Part shown: positions 31,668 through 43,465 of the stretch, in pieces
Numbering within the stretch: the stretch's first letter is position 1
Layout of the letters: every line of letters starts with the position of its first letter
Assembly: GCA_015350385.1 (NCBI GenBank)
Contig: WNKI01000004.1
Span: forward strand, 3,190,855-3,254,854
Length of the DNA stretch: 64,000 bases
Direction of reading: 5' to 3'
Source of the DNA: Aculops lycopersici
Lineage: Eukaryota > Arthropoda > Arachnida > Trombidiformes > Eriophyidae
The notes under the pieces: model-generated
The model's database searches: none
What the model was told of the DNA's origin: nothing
What the model saw: only the letters and a program-made list of their open reading frames with translations
Program-made: the position numbers and the translations under genes

Positions 31668-34468
31668 GTCTCTCAAGTGGCCACGCTTCAGTATCTAGAC
31701 AAGACCGAGGCAGAATTTTCACGACTAACTAGCAAGCTAGCTGGCTTGTGTTTTTGCCTTTCTCGCCAGCTAACAAACGTCTTTACTTGTGGAGGGCCAC
31801 CTGTTGCACATCGGAGAACATGTGCACAGTCGTCAATGTTGGCTTGCTTAAGCTTACTTTGGAAAGGAGAAGAAGCCACACAATATGGATGCCGCCACTT
31901 ATTTCCTCAGTCTCTAGATTAGCACAAGAATCTCTGTTTCAATTCCCCTTATGCTCGCGTTGGTTTTTACGTCGTACTGCGTCCAATTTCCCTGTGATCT
32001 AAAGGATTTTGGGCATTTATTTGCTGCAGCAGCGGCGGCACTTGAGGCAGGAGTCGTTGTTGTTGTCATCGGAAGGCACGAGTGCTGTAAACTGCAGGTA
32101 AAACAACTCTCACCTGTTGCCTTTCTCAACTCACACAACATGCTCACAACCTATCGCTCGACGGCGAGACCTGTTGCCTGCAAGCCTGCAGTTCAGTGGC
32201 TCAGGCAACAGGTAAGTTGGGAAGGTAGCACTGTTTTGGTTCATACAACGCAATGCTACACCTGTTGCCCACTATCTAAGCAGAATGGGGGGCGGCACTT
32301 CAGTCACACCATTGGATTGTTACACGGACGAGTCAATGCTTTTCCCCGCTCTCGGCGATCAGAATCTTGATCGACGCCGAGACAAGTCGCTAACGGTTAT
32401 AAAGCTAATATGACTCATACCAGGACTAGACGACGAGTGACTGACCGGCTCGCTAAGTGAGTCGACAAACTCGCTTACTATTATTAGCTTCCGATTCCAA
32501 GAATTACGCCGGTTCGTTGCCTGGCTGCTAGCTAGTGGTTGTGATTGTGGTTGTAGTCGCGGTGGTTTGCCACAGACACCTACTCGCACTGTGCAGTTTC
32601 TAATTATTACTCTGTAAACGCGACCACCGCTCCAATTTGCAACAAACTTATATTGCCACCAGCGCGTCGATGTCACATTGTTATCAAGTCAACTGTAACA
32701 GCTAATCTCATCACTCGCTCAATTGTTAGTTTCCGCCTGTTAGTTCAATTTGGGTTCGCCGGTTTTTCCTGACCTAACACGTCGAGTCATCTCTAGTCTA
32801 GTATTCCCCCTATCTTTTATGTCGAGCTTCTCAATGAGTAACAAAAGTCTAGAGCCCGAGGGAAGCGAAAGTAATAAATGTATCAAATTCAGTTTACCTC
32901 TGAATGATGGTTCGTTGGATATGATTTGTATTGGCGTCAATTGGTAAGAACGCGTGCGCATTTCGGTTGTTGAAATTTGTTGTCAACAATAACACTGTCG
33001 CCGCAACTACCACAACAAAAACAACAATATCATTATTATCACTCATCAAGAGGACTATCGGAGTTGAATATGGAGAAGGAGCGGCAACAAGTGGCCGAGG
33101 CAAAGTGGAGATGTGAGTTTGACTGGCCACGGACGCACGAGTAGCGAAATAATTATCATGCAACAAGAGGAGAAGCGCATATATTATAAGCAAAAGTTGC
33201 ATTCAAGTTGATCGCTTCAATTTGACATTCGAAGGCCGAGGTAAGGCGTTGGTGGAGTGAGAGAGAGAGAGAGGGAAAGTGCCACAGGTTAATGTGGCAC
33301 ACGCGACCAGTTGAGTTGAGTTGAGTAGTAGTAGAAGTTGTTGTAGTTGCTCTCAAGGTTCTTTTAGTGAGATTGACTCGAGGTCCTCCATTGGAGACGC
33401 GCTAGTTTTTGGCAGGTCAATGGCCCAACGGCAAGCTAACAGTGAAAGAGTAGAGTTTGCCGGTGAAAATCTCGTAGAAAGTGGGAACAAAACGCCGACA
33501 AGTGCAGCGGCAGCAGCAGTGGCATTAGCAACAACAACATCAACAAGTGTTTGTAACCGCTTTCAATGGGGTAAAAATGCTTGCCTACAGTTGCGATTGA
33601 CGCATTTCGCCTGTTGAGCGAGGCTTGAAACCTGCGTGCGAGCTTGGACGCAATTGAACGCCCGTGAATGCGGATGTCCCCTCGATCGTGCACCGGCAAA
33701 ACAACTAGGAAAGTCAGTCGATTTGCCGGTGAGCGAGCAAAACGAGTGCCCATGCATGCTATACAAGAGCGCACACAAACTTCCTCGCCTAAATCGACTC
33801 GATATTAGAGAAGCGAGCAACAACAAACTCAAGATCTCGATTGACGTCATTCGCGAGCACCAACGTCGTCGAGATGGTCGCAAGATAGTCTTGCCTTTTG
33901 GTCTAGCGAAATTTGTGTGTGCAAAGACGAGAGATAATGGAGACTTGCCATTGCCAATGCCAGTGCTAATTACAACGTTCACTTGTGCGCCCAGGTGAGG
34001 AGCGCTCGTTTTATTGCTCTAGTGGAGATGGAGAAATTAGTGAGTGCAGGTTAAAAACTGCAGGTTAAAATGTTGCATACACATAGTGCGGCAAACAGGT
34101 GGGTTTTCCCCTTCGCTTTTCCGCTAACCCCGTTCCTGCCTCCTCTCTTGTTTGCTCAACTCTTTAACATGCCTCTGAGTAGCTGAACTCGTCCTGTTGC
34201 CTCAATGGTTTAATCTAAAAATTGTATAACTGGTTAGTATCGCTAACTGACTTGAGTTTTATAGCAACGGCGGCATAGTATCCTCTCCCTCTGAGTTCTC
34301 GCTAATTTAGCCTCACTGCCTTGATTTTGGCTGTAAAAGTCTCGGTAAAACTATCCGCTTCCTACGTTTTGTTGTGGAGATAAAACCCTGAAAAATTTCC
34401 CAACCAAACGTTCAATTTTGGGGATTTTCTAGATTCCTGCAGTAACCGAATGTATTAGCTAATTACCA
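30430..34468. other. Gene-free region between Dorsal and ETS genes
   Basis: About 4 kb without a supported CDS. It should contain the Dorsal promoter and any upstream exon, and the 3' UTR of the ETS gene. Features seen: a (TC)n tract near 31633-31662, five copies of ACCTGTTGC in 31799-32268, a 12-bp inverted repeat at 32169-32213, and CAAGTGG heptamers at 31008, 31674 and 33088. Several plus-strand CAG|GTAAG/GTGAG donor-like sites (31583, 32211, 33993) could belong to an unannotated non-coding transcript. Confidence 0.5.
31633..31662. repeat. (TC)n microsatellite
   Basis: Uninterrupted pyrimidine dinucleotide repeat of about 28 bases in the Dorsal-ETS interval. Confidence 0.85.
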
Positions 34469-37400
34469 TCAGCCAATCGCTGCCTGCAAATTGGATACGT
34501 GGCCACGCGACGCCGATTGCTGCTGGCCAGTTACATTTGATTGTCCAGCACTGGCGTCCCTGGTTCCACTTGCAGAACCGGAAGTCGAGTTGGCGAATGG
34601 GTGAGTTCCTCCGTAGTGGCCACTTGCTGTTGCAGTTGGCTGAGCTCCATTAATGCTAATTGAGATGTTTATTCCGCTCGTGGCCGCCTCGAGGGCTGCC
34701 GAGGCGCCCGCTACGTGTACAGCGGCAGCCGCCGCCGCCGCCGAACCACCGCCCCTGTGGCCATGAGCTCCGCCAATCATATCAAAGGCACCGAGACCAA
34801 GGTGATGGTAGGGCGCCGACTCGTCTCTGGTGCTATTGTTGTTGTTATTACTGTTATTGTTACTATCTCTGTAACTTGCTTCCCGATTATTTCCATCGTG
34901 ATACTGCATTGTTTGCTCACTTTGTTGCTGCTGCTGATATTGTTGTTGTTGCTGCTGTTGCTGTTGGTAGCTCGAGTGATAATTTGCTGAACCATCGATC
35001 AAATTACTGGTCTGGTTCTCATCTTGCGTCGAGTCTGCGTTGTTATCGCCATTGTCGTTAGCCGTTGAGTTTGTATTATAACCGGAAGTCGAGTGCAGAT
35101 ACAAACGATCGCTCTCCTGCTTCAAACCCATGGAACTCGGACTCGTCGGCGACTCGCTCGTTTCGCTTTCGCTCACCGATGGCGAGATTGTTTGGCGCTG
35201 AAGTCTTTGCTGAGATTGGTGCTGCTGCTGCTGGATATGCTGTTGTAGTTGATTACCTGAAATAGCGCCTTGGTGAATGGCGCTGGTTGCATAACTTTGA
35301 TGTTGTTGTTGTTGTTGTTGTTGTTGCTGCTGCTGTTGCTGTTGTTGGTGGTGGTAGGCGGCGGCAGCCACGGCGGCCGCTTGTTGGTGCACCGCCGAGG
35401 AGAAAAACGAGGCAGCGTGATGGTGATGGTAGGCCATTTGCGCCTTTGCATAGGCGGCCGCGGCGACACTTGTTGGCTCACACTGAGCCACAGGTTGCGT
35501 CGCTTGAGCGAGACCCTGAAAGTCGAACTTGTAAGCGTACCGTTTGCCATGTACCTTTTGCATAATGTTCTTGTCGTAGTAATACCTCAGCGCTCGACTT
35601 AATTTGTCATAGTTCATATTTGGCTTACTTTTTCGTTCGCCCCACTTCCTTGCCACCTCGTCGGGATCCAATAACTTGAACTCCCCATTTCGTCCCTCCC
35701 ACGAGATACAATTTGACATTGTTTGATCCGCCAGGAGCTCGAGCAAAAATTGCCACAATTGTATCTGACCCGAGCCACTGTTAACTGCGGCCAAGTGGTG
35801 GTGTGAATGATGATGGTGCGAGTGGTGGTGATGATGTGAGTGGGCGTGGTGGGCGTGATGCGAGTGGGCGTGGCGGTGGGCAATCGGGTGCGTGTTGTGG
35901 TGGTGGTGTGACGAATGATTTGTTGAGGAATGATGATGTCCGCCAGAGCCACTGGTGCTATTTCCACTGTTGCCATGTCCAATTGAATGGTGCATCAGCG
36001 AGTGCCCTCCTGTTGAGCTGTGATTGCCAGCCACAATGTTGTGTGAGTTTAATCCGCCGTGGCTTCCGGCACCACCTGTCGAATTCAAGTTACCTGCCAC
36101 CGAGTGTAATGACGATTGGCCCAAGCCCCCTCCGCTTCCGCCACTGCCACACCCGTGGCTCTGGTGCTGATTCGTCGCCGATGAGAGGGAATGGCTGTTG
36201 GCGCCCGAATTGTGTGCCAACTGATGGATGCCATGGTGACTGGCTCCAAGTCCCGACTGGTGTTGGTGTAGGGCGGACGCCGCGTGGTGGACGTGACTGC
36301 CGACCGAAGCGGCCGCAACCGCGGCGACGCCGCTGGCAGCCACTGCACTGGCAGCCACCGCGCTCACGAACGGCGAGTGATGGTGGGCCGAGTGGGCGTG
36401 GTGTCCGAAGAGCGCCGAGTAGGCCGGCGGCGGCGCCTGGTGGCCGGCATGGTGGTGGCCTTTGGATTGTTGTTGTTGTTGGTGGTGGTGGTGGTGGTGG
36501 TAGTGGTGTTGGTATTGTTGAGGTTGCAAGCGATTTGAAAGGGAAGAGTGGTGTTCAGTTAGTCGGATGAGTTTGTTGTGTCGGTGGTTGTTGTGTGAGT
36601 GTCATGGTTTTTGGATTGGAGAGCGTTGCGCCAACGACCCTATATAGCCTCGGGTTGGGGGGAAGCTTGCAGCGAGCATATAGGACTCATTTCCGGTGCA
36701 ACTGCGCGCCACTCGGTGAAGCTAATCATTTGCTTCCACCTCTCGGGTGAAGCTAAACTAACTCGCTCTTCTTTGGCGCTTCAGTCCCTAGGCAACTTGG
36801 CCAGCCAGCTAACCAGCTAGGCAGCCAACAAGAAGATCCCTGTGCTTTGATAAGCTCGCTAAGCAATCACGCGTTTATATCTATCTAAACAGAGCGATTC
36901 GAACTAGCGTTCCAATCGCAAAGTAGATACGAGACTCCCGTGATCACAACCACGAACTCGGCACATACACATTTTAGTTGTAGTGTGGCAAGTTGTATTG
37001 CCAACTTTCACGAGTCCTCACAACTCATTGTGTGGAGCTCGCGTTGCGTATAGTAGAGGAGGCACAGCAAGTAAGCAACTGTAAAGAATGAGCTCATTTG
37101 CCGTATCGTTGCGCAATACCGAGGAAACGACCACGACGACGATGACGATAGCGCACCTCTACCACAACCACCGCTACCACTACCGCGCTAAACTAGCTGA
37201 TAGACTAGCAAGTGAAGCGAGGGACTTGGCGTCGACGACCTCGACGAGAAAATCATTGCAGTCGACAGCCAATGACGTCGACGACGGGAGCAGCAAAAGT
37301 CGCTAGGCGCTCCAGTGGCAAAACTCCAAATTGCAACTCTGTGTGTGTGAGTGTGAGTGTGTGTGCGTCGAGCGAGAGATAGGGAAAGAGCGCGAGCGGT

Positions 37401-40400
37401 TTAGTTACGAGCGAAGCGACCCTATGTACCCTCTCGCAAGAACAAGTGGATTTCGTATGGTCGAGCAGGCAGAAGCGTGAACTGAAACCGAGTTTGCCTC
37501 TCAATCTGGTGGACAATTTAGTCAGCAACAAATTTCCACTTGCTCTGAAGTCAATCGGCTGTTGTGACGACCGACTGCTCGGCGTGTGGCAGTTAACAAG
37601 AGCGAGAGTTTGCTAGTCTCTACTTTTGCTGCTCCGCCTGCTACTCTTGCCATAAATTGAAGGACACCAAAGACTAGCAATCCACTTGTCTCGCTTCGTT
37701 CTGGTCGCTAGGTGGCTGCTGCAAATCATTTGCTTCGCTTTGGGTTAAGACTCGGAACTAACGACAACTGAAAGCACCACGAGGCAAAACATTAAATAAC
37801 AATCATCTGACGTCATGGTCGCAGCAACTCGGTGGTTTTTGCTGCCGCTCGTCGTCACCGTCGTCGTTGTTGCTTTGTCGTGCCTTGTATTATTGGTTGG
37901 GTTGCACAGGACGAGCTTTTCGGTACGTGATAACACGTAGCAGCCGGCTGCTAACGACGAGGCGGTGGCGCCGCCAGTGATTTACGCTTTCTAACGCGCA
38001 ACCAACGTTTCGTTGGCCCTTGATTAGGCGCACAAATTTATGCCACTCTCTATCTATCTGGTCGAGTTCTCGCGCAGAATGGACCCTGAGTGTTGAGTGT
38101 TTGACAATTAAATTTGCAACAACCAAGAGCAAAACCAGAAAACTCATAGAGCTGAACCAAACTCGAAACCAAATCCACTTGTCCCCCGGTCTTAGTCGCT
38201 TGCACTCACGACCGTTGCTTAGCGCCCTCGTCTAATTTGCTCGCAGCAGAACTCCCTAGAGAGATGGCCGACGAATGCATTACAATGGCCAGCTCATTTT
38301 CCATTCAAGGCGCGCACTTGTTTGCGTCACAACCACCACCACCAAATCGCTATAGTCGCTGGCGCAAGTATTTCTCTCGTCGCTATCGTTGTGGCGGTCG
38401 CGTTAGTTAGTGGAGTGCAACCATCTGCTTCCTTCAGCTTTGCTACGTTGATTGCTGCCGAGATTTCCACATTTCACTGCTAGTTACTGAAGTAGTGGTG
38501 GCAAAAACAGCAGTATAACAGCAATAGCAATTGATTGTGCAATCGTCGCTAGCTTGTGGTCCCAAGTGAATCAATCATCATCATTGTAATCATTGGTTAA
38601 GAAACAAGTGGTTGCTGTTTGTGTTACAACAACCATGTTGTTGTAACACTAACAACATTCGCTCTCGTAAGTTGAAACATATGATTCACTAGTGAGGCAA
38701 ACATATTGATTCACGCGCAAAATCGGAGCGGAAGTTGGGTTTTGCTGCCGATTGTTATTGTGATAACTGCCAGTCTAATTCAATTACTACGTGCAAACAA
38801 CTGGGCGAGTTCTTGGCCCCATTGGCACCTGAGTGTTTGTGTTCAGAATTCACCTTCTTCCACTCTTTTCTGTCAGACACAAATCAAACTGCAGATTAAC
38901 CTCCCAGGCCAACCACTTGTCGACTCGCGCAACCACCTTGGGCAGTGGGCTTCTTTCCTATTGTTAATATCGCCACCAACACTATCAACTGTAGCGCAAC
39001 ACTAACAGTTGGCGGCGATTGTTGATTTATTACCTTTGAGTTGGTGTTAGTATTGGTGATGGTATCAGTGGTAGCAACTTAGTAACACCATCTCAGCTGC
39101 TATGGTTACAAATCCAAACTTCACCTGACGGTGGCGCTGATTGTCGCGCGCTTCCATTTGGCGTTAGTAGAGAATATTGGCGCTGTAAATATGTGAAGTA
39201 AATTATGAAAAATGACCACTCACATTTTGCTCATTTCAATTGACTTCAAAAGTCAACCTTAACTCTCAGTCAGTTGGATGTGGATAGTTGCAACGCACTG
39301 GAAACTCCAAACAAGACTTTGAATGCGAATGCGAATGCGAATGCAAATGGCAGTATTTCCCCCTCTCGTCGTCGTCGTCGTCTTTCATTGAATCATTCAT
39401 TGTGTATGATGTAGCGATGAGAATTAAAATCAAAATTAGAATTTTCCCGATCAAAATCAGAGCTAAACCAACTAAAAGTGACCTCTAATGTCCACTTGGT
39501 TCCTGGGGGATCATTAGCGTTAAATTTTGGAGCAACTTTCCCTCTGTCGCTCTCTGCAAGATTTACGTTTGAAAAAAGTCGCCTGATTTTGCGGGACCCT
39601 CGGTTGCGTTGGCCTAATACTTCCGGTTGTTGCGAAAACTCTCGCTATTGCCAGGAATCATAACTCATTTGTACACTAAAAGGTAGCAGTATTAGTAGTA
39701 GTAGTTTTTGTTGCTGTAGTTGTTGTTGTGATAAGATATGCCTTAAGCCGAGCTGAGATTGTGGCAACACAAATCTAGTGGCAAAGTAGCAGTGACTCCC
39801 ACGCACGAAGACTACCGCTACTGTAGCTACAATGCGTTTTGTACTTGCACCACTGAATACAGTGGACTTGTGTTCTGTAACTAAAGCAAATTTATTGTTG
39901 CAGTTGTTGTCCGTTTGCTTTGATATATATATTCTTCTAGTTGAGAAGCAAGGGAAAAAGAACCATCATTCATAGCTCACGCAGCGCGCGCGCGCGCCAC
40001 ACCGGCACACGACTTAAATGATGTGCGCTCCAGATGATTTTCTATCATCGTCTTTCATGTAACCGAGCGACTGTTAAATTGATACATGAACTCAACATAT
40101 TAGCTGCCACTTTGATCTTCTTCCTCCTCCTCTTCTTCTTCTTCTAGAACTCGGCGCACAAAATGTATGAATGACGACCAGAGGCTACTGAATGCGCTCA
40201 CTTTTGTCGCTCCATTGAATCCTCAATTGCCCTCCACACAAAGTCGGTGGTTGAGCGGCAGGCGATTGATTTTAACTAGCCGACATTCAATATGTTCAAT
40301 ATGCTAACTCAACTCGCTCGTGTAGAAGACAAAATTCGAAGTGTTGAAACTGAATTGTCACTATCAGTAACCAAGTGGCCCAAGCGTTCGACTGCTCACT

Positions 40401-40794
40401 TTTCCTCGAGACTCGCCATCTCCGCCCATTTTAGTCGCCTATAGGCTACGACCAACTGAGCGGACGACAAGTGGCCCTTTGTAGCGCAACTCGCGCTAGG
40501 GGCATTCGTCACGCTTCACGCTCTCTTGACGCCACAGGGTGGCCTGGTCCTCATGGCAATTCGGACTCGAATCTGACTCGCCAGAGCAGCGATAGCGTAA
40601 CTTGCGACACAATTACATTATCTCTCTCTCTCTNNNNNNNNNNNNNNNNNNNNGTACCGACCGTACGGTACGGTCCGGTCGTCCGTCCGTACGTACGTAC
40701 GTACGTACGTACGTACGTACGTACGTACGTACGTACGTACCGACGACGACGACGACGACGTACGTACGTACGTACGTACGTACTACTACTACTA

Positions 40795-40855
<61 letters not shown>

Positions 40856-41293
40856 CTAGAAGTCGTGAGTTTACTACCCAATCCGACTTTTCTTACAGCA
40901 TCAAAGCACCAGTCTATCGCTATACTCACCCAAATTTGCAACAATCGGCGAGGTGGACGAGTTGATGTTGTTGCTGCTGTTATTTCCACCTGTGAACTGG
41001 TTGCCATTGAGCGGATGTTGTTGTGGTTGTTGCTGCTGCTGTTGTTGACTAGATTGACTGTTGCCCAGCAATTGCTGTTGCTGTTGGCTTGCTAAATGCT
41101 GCGCCGACCCGTAACCCAAATGTTGTTGTTGTTGCTGCTGACTTTCCGCCGAAGCCAATTGCTGTTGGTGCTGTTGTTGGTGCTGTTGTTGTTGTTGCTG
41201 TTGCTGCTGCTGCTGCTGCTGGTGTTGCTGGTGGCCGCCCATCGAGAACAGGTGGTGCGGCGCCAGTGAGTGCGATTGCTGTTGCGCGTTCAT
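34469..41293 (-). CDS. FLI/ERG-class ETS transcription factor (two exons)
   Basis: Exon 1 is 40930-41293 (ATG at 41293, 364 bases, Gln/His-rich, ends at a consensus donor TTTGG|GTGAGT, phase 1). Exon 2 is 34469-36459. Its frame has no ATG before the ETS core except mid-repeat, is closed by TGA at ~36603, and the only AG between is at 36460-36461, which restores phase 1. Joined length is 784 residues. The ETS domain (~352-437) has IQLWQFLLELL, the two base-contacting arginines in SRALRYYYDK, and KVHGKRYAYKFDFQGL, typical of FLI/ERG/Ets21C/Ets65A. The flanks are His-, Gln-, Gly- and Ala-rich tracts. No Pointed (SAM) domain was seen. It binds GGAA sites in the nucleus. Another upstream exon cannot be excluded. 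Confidence 0.88.
38621..38649. repeat. 13-bp inverted repeat, 3-base centre
   Basis: Arms GTGTTACAACAAC at 38621-38633 and its exact reverse complement at 38637-38649, separated by CAT. It lies inside the ETS intron. Confidence 0.9.
39319..39342. repeat. GAATGC hexanucleotide tandem (4 copies)
   Basis: Four consecutive GAATGC units followed by a degenerate fifth, in the ETS intron. Confidence 0.75.
40621..40851. repeat. Composite microsatellite with assembly gap
   Basis: (TC)n, then 20 N at 40634-40653, then a GTACCGACCGTACGG-like stretch, a long (ACGT)n run, (CGA)n, a second (ACGT)n, (TAC)n and a ~50-base (TC)n. The N run is an assembly gap of nominal size. Self-complementary ACGT repeats fold into cruciforms and commonly break assemblies. 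The copy at 51108-51325 has the same order of units. Confidence 0.9.
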
Positions 41294-43416
41294 TTTACTC
41301 TCGTGTGTCACTCGGCGAGCCGAGTCAAACTCTACCCTTATATTTGTTTTCTTACATTCAATTCAACAGGCTCAATATAACTAGCTAATAATAATTGATA
41401 TCAATTATCACGCTCAAGCAGCCACAAGTGTGGACAACTTCCTCCCTCTCAAACCAACACACGCACACTTCTTATTTGCTAGTAACAAGCTTGCTCCTCC
41501 CAACCAACCGGATCCGCGGTGCAAAATTCCCCTCTTCCTTCCTTCCTCTCAACTTCCTCCTGTCCCTAGATGCCTCTCTGCTCGTCTCACTAGTGCTACT
41601 ACCACTACTATATAACGTTGAACCAACGCGACCCTATGGCCCGCTTCGGTCTAGTTTTTAGCACTGAACTGGGCGGACGAAACTTGCCCTCTGCCTCTTG
41701 TCTCTCTTCACTTGCCTTCAACTAGCACGCGCTTCTTCTCTATTGGTCGTGGTCGTCGTTGTCTCGTGTAGTTCCGTCCGTTTTTCCACTTTTTCCGTTT
41801 CGTCTCATTGAATTACTTCCGAGTTCAGCTCGCATTTCCTTCCGGAGTTCACATGCGACTGGCGAGCGCGAGATATTTGAATTTTATACAGCCAGCTCAC
41901 CATTCAACTCGAAATCTTCCCTCGTCTCGCCGTTTCCTAGATGCGCGCGCGACTTTTACTCTCTCTTTCTTCCTAATGCGCACCAACAACTAGGTGTTCC
42001 GGTGAGAGTTTGCGCAGGGGAGCCAGCGGAACAAGTTGCGGCGGCGGCGATGGGACCAGCAGCGAAGCGTCCGGTTGGCAGTGTAGGCTGCAAACGAGAG
42101 AGTTGCGCTGATTGACTCGAAGCGGCAACTAACCGGAGGGGGCCCAAAAGGGAGAGGAGGGCACACGACAATCAAGCAGTGTGAGCAGTCGATGGTTTCG
42201 CGCACAAACAATTGCGCATGCCACGAGAGGAGCGAGCAAAATCTGGCCGCTTCTTGGGCAACTAACCAGCAATAGGACGCCATGATAGTTGGCAAGGTTT
42301 TGCGCATGCGTCATGGCTGGCGTGAATGGAATCAAAGTTGGGCGAGGCAATAGTTTTGGCCTCCAACAGAGAGTTAGACCTATGAGCGAGAAATTAAGGT
42401 GACGCAACAAACAAATTGCAACTCTCCCATCATCTACATTTCGACTTGGTAGATCCAGTTTTCAGATCGCCAAACGATAGGTTTGGTGCGAGTTGCTTGC
42501 GCTGCCACTGATCGACAGACACCCAGTTGATTCGTCTCACCTGCGCGCCTATACAAGATTCATAAGCAATAAGCTCGTGTAGATGGCCACTTAATTTTGC
42601 AACCAAAACACAAAAAGTGCATTCTAGATTCATTCCAGTTGTACAGTTTATAAAGCCAACGAGGAATAACGAGGAAAGCGAGCTAGTTGAAGAGTCGACC
42701 GACTGACATGAGAGAGTAAAAATCGTTGCGGTGTTGGCCAACTACAACTACAACAGCTACAAAAACTACAACAGCAATGGCAACGGCAACAACATGAACA
42801 GCAACAAAGGGCACGCGCTCAGCGCGCGCCTGGCGCCACGCGACACTTTGCCTCCCCCTTCCGGTCCGGCCGCCGAAAGCGTGGCGACGAGGAGACGCGA
42901 CTTTGCGACTAACTGGACCGAAACTAACGCCACCATTTCATCTACTAGCGCCAAAGTTAAGTTAGCTGGCGGACTAGTGTAGTTTTGTTGCTCGTGTGCA
43001 ACTGGATCGAGTTCATTCATTTGGTCGCCGGAGATAGAGCGGCACGCGTTTAGCTTGGTCTACAGTTACTTTGTTTTCCTCGCGCTGGCTGCTTTCTTAT
43101 GGCGAGTTGAGTTGGTTAGCATAAGAGAGTGAGAGGGACTTTATCTCTTGGAGTCTCCCATAGGAAAGACGGGAAACAAGGCAAACTAGAGCATAGAATG
43201 ATATAAACTGCCAGTTTTGATTGGCTCGCCGCTGGGCGAGCAAATTGATTTGGTGGCTAGTCTCTCAAGCGAGCGATACGTTACAGTTAATCTCTGGTTG
43301 CGTTTATTACATGCGGAGCTGCAAAATCATGGTCGTCATCGTGGTGGTCGAAGATGTGAACTTGATTGCCGAAGCACACGTTACATAAACGTCTCCCTTG
43401 TAGCTCTCAGAGATGC

Positions 43417-43465
43417 CCGCTACTCGACTCTCGTGCCCGTCGAGAGCACGAGAGTCGAGTAGCGG
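43417..43465. repeat. Perfect 20-bp inverted repeat (hairpin)
   Basis: Arms at 43417-43436 and 43446-43465 are exact reverse complements, around a 9-base loop (CCGTCGAGA). The stem is GC-balanced and would form a stable hairpin in RNA or a cruciform in DNA. It is not next to any gene end. Confidence 0.92.

Larger units (their letters stand above)
36460..40929 (-). other. Intron 1 of the ETS gene
   Basis: A 4.47-kb phase-1 intron inferred from a strong donor at 40929 and the only frame-compatible acceptor AG at 36460-36461. It contains nine CAAGTGG/CCACTTG heptamers, a 13-bp palindrome at 38621-38649, an ETS octamer at 39619-39626, a GAATGC tandem near 39319-39342, a CG run near 39986-40000, and the microsatellite/gap locus at 40621-40851. 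ORFs inside it look non-coding. Confidence 0.7.

Noticed and set aside
36462..36601. Open frame extending the ETS exon 5' of the proposed acceptor
   Set aside because: Contains no ATG and begins just after a stop; better explained as AG-free intron end.
36880..36930. tRNA B-box-like GTTCGAATC on the minus strand
   Set aside because: No matching A-box, acceptor stem or cloverleaf could be found around it.
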